Source: Cristatella mucedo (Eukaryota; Bryozoa; Phylactolaemata; Cristatellidae). From it: 64,000 nucleotides of DNA. The notes under the pieces were generated by a model that was not told where the DNA came from, ran no database searches, and was given only the letters and a program-made list of their open reading frames with translations. Shown piece by piece: positions 48,593-60,910 of this stretch. Both the position numbers and the translations under genes were made by a program. Each line of letters begins with the position of its first letter. Position 1 is the first letter of the stretch. The stretch spans positions 1,190,501 to 1,254,500 of the forward strand of contig WPIO01000077.1 in the NCBI GenBank assembly GCA_009760855.2, given 5' to 3'.

Positions 48593-49280
48593 GCGTCATC
48601 CCGAGTCTCACTCGCTGTGAAGGCTTTTCTGCCCTGCGTCGGAACGTTTCGAGCGATATCGTGTCGGTGCAAGCGATTGCTGCCGAGACCCGCTCTTCGT
48701 AAGAAGCCACGAAATCAAGTGCTGCCTGCGCTGGCAGCCCGAAGACAGTCGCCCCCAGCATCGCTCGCAGCAGACGCTCAGCAGCTCAGATGCTCGGCAG
48801 GCGCTCAGTGGCGGGCACTGAGCGACCCGCCCGTCACCGCCACCGCTCAGTCAGTGCCCTACGCGCACCCTGTAAGAGGCCGTGCGAGATTGGAATGCTC
48901 GACGTCAGTCTCTGCGTCCAGCGCTGCCCGCTTCAAAGAGCCGGATGCTGGCAAGACGCCGCGCGCGGCGGCGCTTCATCGCAAGACGGATTGCATTTCG
49001 GACTCTCCTGTTAAAGGATGTCGTCTATAGAATGCGACGGGGGCGTTCTGCAGACGGTGTGGCACGCTGCATGATGCGCGATGCACGCGAGCGCCGATGT
49101 TAGGCCTCGTCTGAGTAGGTGGTTCTTTTGATTTAAATGTGCGGCACTGCGCATTAGTACTAAGTAGTAAGCTTTACTTAGTAGACAGACAAGGCACGAG
49201 TGTGCGTAGCCGGAAAACTCGGCGCTCTTCGTGCGCTTTCCGGGGGGCCAAACCGGCGGGGGCGGCCAAACCGGCGGGAT

Positions 49281-49414
49281 CGTCGGCATCGTTCTGTGCA
49301 TCGTGCCAGCAGCGCTGGCACGATGCAGAACGATGCCGACAGCTCGAACGAGGCCGACGGCTCGTGCTGGCACGATGCAGAACGATGCCGACAGCTCGAA
49401 CGAGGCCGACGGCT
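49281..49414. repeat. Inverted repeat plus 52-bp tandem duplication
   Basis: The left arm 49281-49309 (CGTCGGCATCGTTCTG...) pairs with 49315-49342, with a 2-base bulge and a 5-base spacer. The 48-base block 49315-49362 recurs unchanged at 49367-49414. Confidence 0.95.
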
Positions 49415-49537
49415 TGCCAGATCGAGTGCAAGCGTCAAACGAAAGCGTTTCCTTTGACCGCCGATCTGCATGTCTTTCCACTGCAAGGCGCAGGCCGAGT
49501 CGCTCGCGCTGGCCAGACCAGATCAGGGAGCGGTAAC

Positions 49538-49622
49538 ACTAATAATAGTTATAATACGCTTAATAAAGTGCCCTCATAGAGCTCAATATCTTTCTAGGCG
49601 CTTTGTATTTGCTGCAGAGGAG
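49538..49622 (-). mobile_element. Family 1 non-LTR tail fragment
   Basis: AATAATAGTTATAATACGCT then AATAAAGTGCCCTCATAGAG and TCTAGGCGCTTTGTATTTGC, minus orientation. Confidence 0.75.
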
Positions 49623-50267
49623 TATAATGCGTCGGAGAGCTTGTGCGACTAGTGCAGTTTCACTCTGCGCTGCGGCAGTTGCAGCAGCCGCTCTTCACGC
49701 TTTGGCTGACGTTCGGGGCGCTAAATAAAAGATCGTGGCACCTACAGCGGCCGTCTCTGGATAGGCGGACATTTTTATCGCCGGAATTTTGTACTGAATG
49801 GTTCGACAGAAAAAATGAAGCGGGCTGATGCTGGCGTTCGCCGGTAGGCCGAGACTCGTCGAGCGTGCCGATTGTCATCCATTGAAAAGGATTAAACAGC
49901 TGCTGCTTCTTGAAAAAGCTGGCTGCCTGCTGCTAGAAAAAGCTAGGTTAGCGAAGAGAAGAACGGTGGGTAGAAATTGTTGGAAACTGCAAGCATGCGA
50001 CTTAGGCTTTATGTCTGACCTTTCGCCTTTTTTAGGGCAAATTTGATGATCTGGGACCATTTCCGGGCGCCGTTTTGCTTATTAAGCTTTCCGTAAGAGC
50101 GTACCTTACTGAGATGGCTTGGCTATGATGTACCGTAATATTGAATTATCGGACCTACCTCAAAAAAACTTAAAGGTGATATAAGAACCTGTTAATGAGC
50201 GTAAGTATTGTGTAAGCTATTCATCGCTACCATTCGAGAGATACTGGCAAGAGGGAGAGAGGCATAT

Positions 50268-50268
<1 letters not shown>

Positions 50269-50341
<73 letters not shown>
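50269..50341. repeat. (GATA)n-(GA)n compound microsatellite
   Basis: About eight GATA units followed by about twenty GA units. Confidence 0.95.
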
Positions 50342-50343
<2 letters not shown>

Positions 50344-50433
50344 AGTATGTAAACACGGATGGATAGATAGCTAGAGACAAAGAGAGAGGCAAGGACAAGT
50401 AGGACCATATTATACACCTCTATACGTACTTGC

Positions 50434-50482
<49 letters not shown>
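50434..50482. repeat. (TA)n microsatellite
   Basis: Alternating TA with two TG interruptions. Confidence 0.9.
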
Positions 50483-50492
<10 letters not shown>

Positions 50493-51129
50493 AAGAGAGA
50501 GACATTGAGAAAGAGATGGAGAAAAGTGTTGGAAGAGTATAAGTGATGTTGAGAAATGAATGGCATAAGAGATCCATGCTAAGTAAACGCCTTTTTACAG
50601 CTTATACTCTCCCTCTTGAAGGTCTAATCACAAGCACTCTCTAGGCTTTCCTTTTTATTAACTTTACACACGGCGGTTTAATCTGCTTTGATAAATCCCT
50701 GATATCCACGATCTGGAGGTATAATGAAAATAATATACATAATCAATTTATAAAATGATATATTATTAATACAGCTCGAGATCGTAGAAGGTCAGGATTT
50801 ATCAAAGCACAAAAAACAAGCAAATCCCATTTTATCTCAGATTTCTCCGACTTCATTTTGAGTCTTCGTGCAAGAGATTGATCATTCCTCGTTGTGGTGG
50901 ATTTTAAAATTAATTTGGACTATTTCATTGACGCCTCAACAATAAAATACAAGAAATACAAGTCCTCTAAACCATATTTCAAATGTCCTAAATCTGCCTT
51001 GTACGGATTTGCCCCTGTCATGCAGAGGTAAAATAATAAATGTGTCCTTAGCCTCAGACCATGCGCCATCCCAAAAGGCTATGGGTAGGTCACTAATTAG
51101 GAAAGCAACATTAGACCAAGAGAACTAGA

Positions 51130-52600
51130 CCAGCTTCTGCAGTCTCCGTTATCCCGTTGATATCACAGACACTTCAAGGAATCGGGCGGACCTGCTGATA
51201 TCTTATATTGGCCATTGAAACCCAGCAAGTAAGTTCCAGTACGATTTTAGAGTTAATCACTCCGTTGAGTCAGCATTGCTTAGGGTGTATACGGACCTTA
51301 TCAGGAATGCAGACTTAGGCAAAGTCTCGCTGCTTGTTTGCGTGATCTCTCTGCAGCATTTGACACTATTGATTATCAAGTCCTCTTTGAGAGCCTGTAA
51401 TCTCGACCTTGGCATAACTGGCAGTGTACTGCAATGGTTCAGATGGGAGACTTCAGGGTATTGATGTGAGCGGAAAAGGGTAATCTGAGAAACATCAAAA
51501 GTAATTGGTACCTCAAGGCTCTGTTCTTGGTCTGCTTCTTTTCACAGTTACTAGTGTCCCTCATCTCGATGTAATCGCCCTGCACAATCTATGCTTTCAC
51601 TGTTATGCAGATGACACTCAGTTTTACCTTTGCTTTAATCCCTCCTGGCTCTCCAGCACGTTGATTCCTCTCAATTCCAGTGGTGCATGTATTGCAGACA
51701 TCCGGATACGGATGGCCGCACATAAACTCAAACTGAGTGACGACAAAATCAGCTTAATAGTAACGGGCAAGCCAAAGTGATTCAGAAACTGGAAAGGGTA
51801 ACACTCAAAGTCAGCTCTGCCAGCACATCTTCTATAACATTAACACAAGATCTAGCTGTCCTGATGTAGACTAACGTTTCACATGAAGACTACATCAGCT
51901 CCACAGTAAAGTCCACATACTTTCAGCTACATAACTTTGCGAAAGTTAAGGCTTTTTTTAGACGGAATTCTACATCTAAACTTGATCCTGAGAATTTGTG
52001 ACATCCCATCTCGACTTTTGTAGCTCACTTCTTGCTGGTCTGACGGTATGTGCAATCAGGAGCTCGCAGTTTGTGCAATAATCTGAAGCTAGGATTGTTT
52101 GTCACGAGCTTCGCATGCCCACATCACACCACTGCTCACCGACATGCACCGGCTCCTTGTCAAGAATCACATCGATTTAAGGTTTTGTCGCTCACTTTTA
52201 GGTCTCTTCCTTCATTAGCCCCAGTCTACCTATCAGATCTACTCCCCCAAAAGGCGTGGTACCAATCGCTTTTGAAAGTCTAGTCGTCTACCTGTATCTC
52301 GTATGAATCCCAAATCCTTCGGAGACCGTGCTTTAGTTCTAAGCTTCCAAAGCCTGCATCTCACTTCCGACTTACGTCACGACATCTCCTGACTTGATCA
52401 CATCTAAAACGAAGCTAGAACGCATATTTTTATCACAGCATGTAGTGGGTCCACGTGATTCTTCCTTTGTGTATTTGTGAGAGCTGACACTGCATGCTAT
52501 CGTTAACCATATTTTGCATGTTTAACTGTTCATGTCAGCTCTAACCACGATATGCTTTTGACATTGTGCATTTTCCCACCAATTGTGGTAATAGTAATAA
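51130..52600 (+). mobile_element. Non-LTR family 1, decayed copy with reverse transcriptase remnants
   Basis: Plus strand: MLRVYTDLIRNADLGKVSLL, then MVPQGSVLG (normally GVPQGSVLG), [15 protein letters not shown] and [14 protein letters not shown]. Frameshifts and stops lie between them, and the 3' end has TAATAGTAATAACAATAAT. Dead copy. Confidence 0.85.
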
Positions 52601-52735
52601 CAATAATAGTGATAAGTTTGTATCGCGCTCTCAGAGAATTGAGCCTTTTTCTAAGCACTTTACAGATGCTGCGTATAAAGCACTACCAAATGTTTGGTGG
52701 TAGCATTCCCAAGCAGCAGAATCACCGATCACGCT
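52590..52735 (-). mobile_element. Family 1-like tail in opposite orientation
   Basis: Starting at AATAACAATAATAGTGATAA, the sequence runs GTATCGCGCTCTCAGAGAAT and TTCTAAGCACTTTACAGATG. This is the minus-oriented tail, tail-to-tail with the copy at 51130-52600. Confidence 0.7.
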
Positions 52736-53147
52736 TGCTTTGCAACATAGGTTAAGTGCCAAGAAGGTGACCTTTAGGGCTCTAAAAAACGTACACATTA
52801 TTATTCATTATTTTGTTCGGCTATATACCGAATATAGCCTGCGTAGTTGTATAATAAAAATCCGTTTCATGTACTGTTCTTTACGGAAGTTTGAAGACGC
52901 AATCTGCAAAATCAGGACGTGTTGCAATTTTGGCATCAACACTTGCACAACTAAATCTTCTCCTGTGCTGCAAAACGCGGCATGTCTGTTCGAGCAATTC
53001 TCTGTTGTATTTCCATGCTTTCTCGCGTCATATTATGACTTTCTGTCTCTGCGACGTTTCTCCCTTTATCTTGTCTGCATCAGATGCAGGCTGTTGGCCA
53101 CCTTGCATGTGCACCAGGCAGCTGCCGAAACTCGGAGTGTGAGCTAT

Positions 53148-53210
53148 TGCAATCGCTTCAGCACAACATCCGCGTAGTCTAAGCGAAGTTGCAGACGGAG
53201 ATACATTGAG
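53148..53210 (+). mobile_element. Non-LTR family 2 terminal fragment
   Basis: CGCGTAGTCTAAGCGAAGTT then GCAGACGGAGATACATT, matching the family 2 3' end. Very short. Confidence 0.45.
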
Positions 53211-53366
53211 TGCGTTCATGCATGTACATTTTCTAGATCTTAGGTAAGCAATGCTTGAAAGCATTTGACGCTGTACAGAAGCCAGAGGGATTAGACAGCA
53301 AATCGCGTTTCGTGCAGTAAGGGCAGCGTGTGGCTAGCGTTTTGACTGAGAAAAAAGGCAAACAAG

Positions 53367-53383
53367 AGAGAGAGAGAGAGAGC
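53367..53383. repeat. Short (GA)n tract
   Basis: About eight GA units, downstream of the LNS-domain gene. Confidence 0.85.
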
Positions 53384-53947
53384 CTCAGGCTCAGGCGGCT
53401 GCGACTTGGCATCGTCGCGGTGTAGCCCTGAAGGCAGGCAAGCGGGCAGGCAGGCAAGCACGTGGGTCCACGCAGCTGGACGCCGCCTGCAGGAGGTCAT
53501 AGTTATGCACGACCCCACCCTGTCGATCGGTCGGACAGATAGACAGACAGAGAGACAGAAGGACGAACGGACAGACTGACAGACAGACGGTCGCCTTGTA
53601 GCGGCGGCTAGCGCGTGCTCGCTCGGCACAACTCACCAACACGGCTGCAGGATTGCCAAGATAAAATAGAAATTTAATAAATACTATCTCACGACTATTC
53701 GGAAGGTTACACAACAGAGGTTACATGCGGCCGAAGTAGGGCCTAAAGCCGCTCGTTTCTCGAACCGCCGCGCGGATGCGTCGGCGGTGCACAGCGACCG
53801 CTCCGGTTTTCTAATCCCACGGAGTGGCACTTCCGTGCGACGGAAAGGTGAACTGTGCGGCATGGGACTACCGTCTCCGCAGCCGAGGCTGCTCTGCTTG
53901 GCGCAGTAATACTGCTCAGCTGGCTGATTCACGCGACCTTGCAGAGG

Positions 53948-54082
53948 TCAGCGTCTGGAGCTGCTCGCCTTGGCTGGATTGTGCGGACACGTCGAGGCGC
54001 GTCTGTACAGAAAGGTGGCGTCGCCACCGTCGGCTGGATCCAGCGTCAAGTTCCGAATGCATCCTACCATTTTGAATGAGTA
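53948..54082 (-). CDS. LNS-domain gene exon 5, end of domain (residues 210-253)
   Basis: Acceptor TTCTCTGTCTTTTAG. Encodes YSFKMVGCIRNLTLDPADG and the second cysteine in RRASTCPHNPAK, then TGA at 53950-53948. The GCIRNL motif is the standard end of laminin G domains. The coding end may lie earlier, at 53969, if a GC-AG intron is used. Confidence 0.75.
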   Translation of the reverse strand, partial: YSFKMVGCIRNLTLDPADGGDATFLYRRASTCPHNPAKASSSRR

Positions 54083-56316
54083 CTAAAAGACAGAGAAGCA
54101 AGCCAGCGCGTCACTTTCAGTTGTCCGCTTTTCCTGCTGCCTCGCCACTGATGCTATCAGTCACGAAGCAAGGATTTTTGTCCAGGGGTCACGACCTGGT
54201 CAATTAGTACGTTTGGGGGCAAGACCCGAAAACAATTGTATGCTGGCGGGGTTGGACCCGCAATAATAATAAAATACAGCTCCGAATAATAGCGTTTATT
54301 TGACACGAACTTGATGGTAGCTCGTCGATTGAAAGTAGGACATAACCGTGTCACTGGTGACGGTCGGTGGGCGAAGGGCATAGGGGGCGGACCAGGTCGC
54401 TGCCCCGCTGCAGGGGAGACAATGCCCCTCCCCCACCCACCCCCTGCCTCTGGCTCCGCCGCTGTCTGCAGTTGCTGCCTCCGCCGCTTCTCCTGCTGCC
54501 TGCAGCCCCAAATCATCCTGGGTCTCACAAGCGCTGGTACGACCTCCAGCGAGCGCCCGCACCCTGCTCGAGGGCTCGCACCCGGTTGCACGTGCCGCCG
54601 CGGTCGCCGGCCGTCGAAGCGTCGGTTCGAGCCTACCTCGCTGTTTCCGTTGCCCTCGGCGTACTGGCGTTTCGGTCCCGGTCCGCCGAAGTAGAAGTTG
54701 TCGACATGCCAGCAGGAAAGCACCCTGCTCGTATGTAGAAAGAACATGTCGTGGCGACCATCGAGTCTCACCGTGACGCCGTCCGCTCTCTTCCCTTCCA
54801 GCGTGATCTGAGAAGCAGAGCAATGGCGGCGCATCGGTCAGTGCCCGCCGGAACTAGATGCAAGTCTGTCGCGACGGCTCGGGCCGCCGGCGCTGTCTCT
54901 TGCACAACGACCGCCACCCACCCGGCTCCCGCCGCCTCCCCTGCCGCAGCTGCCGCGACGAGCCGGCGCCCGAGTCAACGTGCGCCGGCTTCCGAGGCTC
55001 GATCGAAAGCGACGTCACGCGGGCGCTCGCGTCACCGTGCGGCTCACCGTGTGTGAGGCGCCGTCGCTGACGTTGCCGCGATGGCGCAGCGTCTCGTCGT
55101 GCACGAGCCAGAGGCACCAGCCGACGAGCCTCACTTTGAGCGTGCCGCGGTCGATCCAGGCGCTCAGTTCGTGCTTTCCGTCCTCGCTCTCGGCATGAAA
55201 GAGCAGTGCACGCTCCGTTCGGACAACGAACTCGAACGACACGGTCGTAGTGGGCTGAGAGCTGCAAGGCGAAACCAACCTGTGTCTTTTGGCACACGCA
55301 CGCCTACCCGATAGTCGCTCAGGCCTCGAGCGCGTCACGCGAGCGTGCAGCGCTGGTTCACGCGCTCGCCCGACAACGGTCAAGATGCATGTATTTGACT
55401 ACCGAGGTTACGGGCTTGAGCTCCGTGGCGTGTGTGAAGTGCCTGAATAGAGACTAAGTTCTCACAGGGTGCTAAACAAACGAATTACTGTTATCGTATT
55501 ATTAATATTATTATTATTATCAATTATTATATTATTAGGTGCTGCCTTTCCGGCGAATCAACTCGCGGGCATCGCATTTCTGGCGAAGACAGCACCGGAA
55601 ATGGCAGCGGCGATAGTCGCTCGAGCCTCGAGCGCAGCAGCGGAAAACTGTCTTACGAAGCAACCAGCGAAGCGGCGGCGCAGCGCCCAGAGCGCTGTGA
55701 TAAGCAGCCGCTTTCGACGTCGGGCGAGTGTGGAGCTCTGGTCTGTTCCAGCGGTTAACGAACTCGCACGACAAAGGTCAAGGTGAAAATTTATTTAAGT
55801 ACTGAGGTTACGGGCTCGTGCTCCCTGGCCTGTGTGTGGCGCCTGAATAGAGATTAAGTTCTTCACAAGGTGCTATGCAAATGAATTATTGCTAACTAAT
55901 AATACCAACTATTATATTATTAGGTGCGGCCTTCCCTGGCGAATCGACTCGCTCGCGTTTCCGGTAAACACAGCACTGGAAACGGCAGCGGTGGCTGAGA
56001 AGGAAGGGTATGGCTGCGCTTCTGGCGGCGGTAACTGAAATCGGAAGCCGATCGTTCGAATTCCCGTATCGGTGACACGTTTTGCTCATCCATTGACATC
56101 GCACCGAAGCCCTGCACCGCTATCGGGGGCTGAGCCGCTATCGGGTGCAGTGGGGTCAAGTAGGGTCAGCGACGTGTCAGCATCGCTGCTCGCTGTGCCC
56201 GCTCGCTGCGACGGCTAGAGCTGGATGACGGGAGCTCAGGCCGAATCGCACCGGTGCTGCCGGTCGGTATTAATTAGGGCACTCTCTCTCTCTCTCTCTC
56301 TCTCTCCTCTCCTCTC

Positions 56317-56355
<39 letters not shown>

Positions 56356-58830
56356 TTTCTCACTTGAGTCACGCTGGCGAGCGAGCGAGCTCGCAGAGCG
56401 ACGTTGACAAATGAGCGATTCGCCGGACGAGCCGCCGGCTCGACCCGAGCGAACTGAGCCGGAGCCACGTCAGCGGCCGCCGATTACCGACGCGCTCGCC
56501 AGCGGCCCATTTTAGGCCGCGTCCGGCCAAAGCGTAATCGCGTCATGCGCTCGCTGCGGTCGTCGTTCGTCGGTAGGATGACGCAACCGAGTGTGACTTC
56601 GGGAGTGACTCGCCACACACGTGCAGACGAACGTGTGTCGCGGCAAAGGTCAGAGCACGCTCTCGGCAGCCCGATGCGTCGGGGGGGGGGAGGAGAAAGG
56701 GAATCGGGCTCATTCCCTACCAAGACCATTAACCGCAGCGTCCACTTGCCGCAGCGGTTAGTAGCCACACGTGAGACCGACCATTGACGCTTTCCAGGCA
56801 CGATGCTAAAACAAGCGACGTTTCTGCATAAGCATTTCACTAGCATGCTTCTACAGTAACTAGGGGTGTCTACAGTAAATTGGCGAAGTACGACCGGTGT
56901 CGCATTATGTTTTAACGAGCTCTGACTGTATTGAAGGCGGAAATTTGGCCGACATGCTCATGTCGCCTGCAATTAACCGGAAAGTGTTAGGCTACGCGGT
57001 AGGAATGGCACCGCTGAAGACGCGATACTGATGCTCTCTATGACCGTTGGGGTAATTTAAATCTCTGGCGAAAAGAGGTACGAGCTGAAATTAGCGAGCG
57101 TTGCCGGCGTAAACTGGCGAGCACTTTAGGCGCACTTTTTGGTAGCTGCCTGTCGCGGCAAATGCTCGGTAGCTTCACTGAGTGCCGGGGTTACCAGCCG
57201 GTAATGCAGACCGCGACTCTGGTGCGTAGTCCGCCCAGAGGCAGAAAGCCTTCGCTGCGTTCCGTGGGAGCGGCGATCGAGGTCTCCAGGTCACGGCGCC
57301 CGTGAGGCGAGGGAAGCCGTGCGCTCGTTGCGCTGGAAAAAGTCAGTCGCGAACGCACGCCCCTGATGCGCAGAGCCTTCGAATGGCTACTTGAACGCCA
57401 GCAATCCGCCTCCCTCCAGCGCCTTCAAAAAGCGGATTAGGCCTAGAACGCGCTCTCGGCACCGCCAGCTCGGCTGCCGGCACCTTTCAAGCTGACGCTA
57501 CTCTGCGGCTGCCGATGCTTGGAGCACCCTGCGCACCGGTGGCGGGCTAGCCAAAACGGTAGCGGCGGCAGGTAGCAGGCGGCCGCGGCGAGCTCGAAGT
57601 GCCGGGCGCTCAGCGAGATGCAAGTCCTGTACTATTGGCTGCTCCAACCGGGCGCTCGCACCTGCGCTAAGCGAGCGAGGAGCGACTGCTCTCAAGCGGC
57701 TCTCTAATGTGTTTGTGCTCCACTTTCCATTGAGCCGTCCTGTGTGTCCAGTGACACGCGCTGCAGCCGCGGCGCTGACGGAGCAGCCTTCGGCGCGCGT
57801 GCAGCGCCAGAGTAGCGCACGCCCTAGAGGGAGAGCGAGATCGGTGGCTGGTGGCGGCGGCGGCGGCGGGTGGCTAGTGGTCTCGAGAAATGAGTCTCAC
57901 GGCGGGCAGTCTCTAGCACTGTCATGGCGTCTGCAGCCACCCAGCGCCCAGCCTCCCTTCTCTTGCGAATCTCGTTGCTCCTTCTTAACCTTCCTTCCTT
58001 TGTCCGGATGTGAGAAAGCTGAACTGAATGGCGCTCGCCTGAATGGCGTCGGCGACAGTGTCACCGTGGTCGCGACCGCTCGCCGGTTAGCCCACCACCG
58101 AGCTGCACTGCTTCACGCTGCTCCACTAGTGAGTGACCGACGTCACGCGCAGTGGCGCCGGCGGCGGCTGTGGACTGGCCGTAGGGCGGCGACTCTGACG
58201 GGCCTGACAGCCTGGGGCGACGATGCTGCCGATGGATCACGTTCGCACGCAGGATGACGCACGAAGAGATTCGCCGCCGCCGCCTGCACGGTGCCTCGAC
58301 GGGCGGGCCGGGCCGCCACAGGAGTTGGGCTGCGGAGCGATCGCTCACCGAGCAGACGCCGTCGCCCGCTGGCCCCGCTCACCCAACAGTCGATGGCGCT
58401 CGGCGGCGGCGGCGGCACGGCGGAGCCGCACAGCGGCGGCAGAGGCTGAGGTGGAGGTTGAGGCTGCGGGCCGGTTATTCGGTTCTCGGGACCCGGCGCC
58501 TGGCCCCCGGACCACTTTTCGGGGGCGAGGCCGCACTCAAGCGGCATTGCGGTACAAGCGTCGTTGCTTCGCCCAGCACTCAAGCCGGAAAAAGTGCTCG
58601 CCGCGGACATTGAGACCGTTTACATTGCAGCGACAATGGAAATGTAATGGAGCGAGCCGCATTTAGCATCCTCAATTGTTAGCCTCCAAAAAGGCTTACT
58701 CTCGGTATTGGGTTGCAGAAAGGTCAAGGGCATATCTCGGTGGGAAGAAGAAGCTGCCGTGAAAGGAACTACTACTGTGCACAGAGCTAGGTAGAAAGAG
58801 AAAGTGATAGGAAGGAAGCGGAGAGAGGAC

Positions 58831-58870
<40 letters not shown>

Positions 58871-59020
58871 GACGAAGGAGGAGGGAGAGAGGAAAAAAGT
58901 AGGGGTTAGGGGTGATTTTGAGACGGCATAAGAGAGATTGAGGTAAGCGAATGACGAGTGTTCAGTGAAAAGAGAGAGAGAGAGAGAAGTTGACAAAAAG
59001 AGAGTGGTAGATAGAGAAAG

Positions 59021-59055
<35 letters not shown>

Positions 59056-59752
59056 AAAAGAGAGAAAGTTGTGCACGATATGTGTAACGTATCTCCGCCT
59101 GTAACTCCACAAAGCCACAAAGACTGTGTCGATGTTACGCAGGTGAATTTTGTATAGCGCACTCACAGCCTAAGCGGCTTTCGGTACGCATTTACACATC
59201 ATACCGCATGCGGTAGCCAATGGTCTTCATCTCCCGCAATAAAGAGAAATTGGTAAGCATAGCCGTGTCAGGAGAGCAATTGAGGTAATGAGTAGCCAGG
59301 AAGTAGCTTCTCAGGACCGCTGAAAATGATGAGCCATAGTCGGTTGCAGGAGAGTAGTTGTCGATGCGTAAGAATCGTGGAAGCGAGCTCTTCAGTCTCG
59401 AACCTGCAGAGCTAAAGCTTCTGTCGCGAACAGACTTTAAGAGGAGGAATGAAGCAGCTAATTTTTGTCCATGCAGTATCTGAGGGCGCGAAGAGGCTGA
59501 AACTGGTGCAGCAGTTCAGCTAGGTACGAAGGAGCCAAGCCGTAGCGAGCCTTGTAATTAATTGTTATTCCATTTTGGCTGTGCTACCGAAGAAAGCAAC
59601 CAAGTCACTGCAGCTGGCTATGAACATAGCTGCAAGGCTAGTCTTCAAGTTCCAGAGGTTCCAGAGCATGCGTCTTCTTTGCTTAAAGAAAAAGCGTAAA
59701 AGAGTTAGGATAGATGCCGGTTGATCAACGAATACAGAGCAAAGATATATAG

Positions 59753-59830
<78 letters not shown>

Positions 59831-60877
59831 CGAGCGAATGAGCGTGAATGAGCCCCTTGGTGAGGTCTCTACGAGATACCTTACGACGTTTGAGCGACGA
59901 TTTCGTGTCGTGCTTTTGTCTGACCTAGGGTCCCTGCTCCTTGTTCTGCACGTAGTAATGTCTGCCTGCCTTCACCTGCAACAATTCTAGTCAAATTACG
60001 GGCTTTTGTTTTGAATGCCTCGATATTCGTGCACATGCGTGTCAACCGAGTTCGCATTTTTTGAACCGATGTGTTGCAAAAGTGGACGGATTGAACTTCT
60101 TCATCCTACTCGCTTGTTCTAGAACTTCGACTCGATTGTTCAGAGTGTTGTTAAGACTACAAGTGCGTGCATGCTAGTGAGAATCCAGCTGAAAGATGTC
60201 AAACGCACCCAGAAACTGTTAAATTTACTTAACTAGATAGCCGGTCGGCAGAAGTGTGAGGGCGGATTCCGGAAGCAGACGGCTCGGGGACGAGATGCTC
60301 CACAATGCTTCTCTGCTCTGCGCCGCTCCTCTCAGCTCCAGGCCGAGCCATCGACGACATCGACGCCAAACCGTGCTGCTCCGCTCAAGCTGCACCGCGA
60401 TCGCGCCTGCCTCGCGTTGTGCGCCAGGCAGTGCGTTCAGCCTTCACCGTCAGCCTGCTGTGCGGCGGCGTCGGCTGTGACTACCACCTACCTGATTGGA
60501 AACTTTGAGCCTAGAATATCGATGCGGCTACCGGCGGCGCGCTCGATGAGAACGCCCGGATTTTGCGTGATGTCGAGATGATGGCCGCGCGAGTGCCGAC
60601 GGCAACCTGACGCCTGAAAACATCACCAGCCGGTAGTTTAGGGCCGGCGCCTCAAACGATTTGCTTTTCGGAGGAGCATAACACGGTAAGACCGGGTGAC
60701 ATCGGACGAGGCCGGGATAGAGCGCGATTGCCACTTTTGAGCGAGTAAACAGTGCGATCATTATCGAACTGAGGCCCCGCTAGGCTGCACTTGCTCGCAG
60801 AGTACTCGGAACACTACAAGCTCGCTCTAGCTCGCACGAAGACAGGCGGACGCATCGCTCACACTCTCCCTCTCTCC

Positions 60878-60910
<33 letters not shown>

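Larger units (their letters stand above)
49623..51120. other. Intergenic stretch with microsatellites
   Basis: No gene seen. Holds (GATA)n at about 50269-50301 running into (GA)n to 50341, and (TA)n at 50434-50482. Confidence 0.6.
56061..59060. other. Intron 2 of the LNS-domain gene, GC-rich central part
   Basis: Contains (TC)n at 56279-56352 and CpG-dense DNA at 57.2-58.6 kb with chance open frames on both strands. GA tracts lie at 58828-58866, 58973-58988 and 59023-59060. No exon matched the phases of exons 2 and 3, which join directly. Confidence 0.55.

Noticed and set aside
48375-48761. 129-codon minus-strand frame (FRRRAEKPSQRVRLGM region)
   Set aside because: Protein-like in places, but it runs through a GCGA palindrome, overlaps open frames on the other strand and has no recognised motif.
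50269-50341. CRISPR-like direct repeats
   Set aside because: Simple GATA/GA microsatellite in an animal genome, with no spacer structure.
54712-54758. A 47-base intron inside exon 4 of the LNS-domain gene (GTGAGA...GAGCAG)
   Set aside because: Both splice signals look acceptable, but removal shifts the frame. The unspliced reading VTVRLDGRHDMFFLH fits the laminin G fold.
57709-58610. Two overlapping frames of 155-182 codons in opposite directions
   Set aside because: Both lie in a CpG-rich part of intron 2 of the LNS-domain gene. Exons 2 and 3 of that gene join directly in phase, so neither is needed. No domain is seen.
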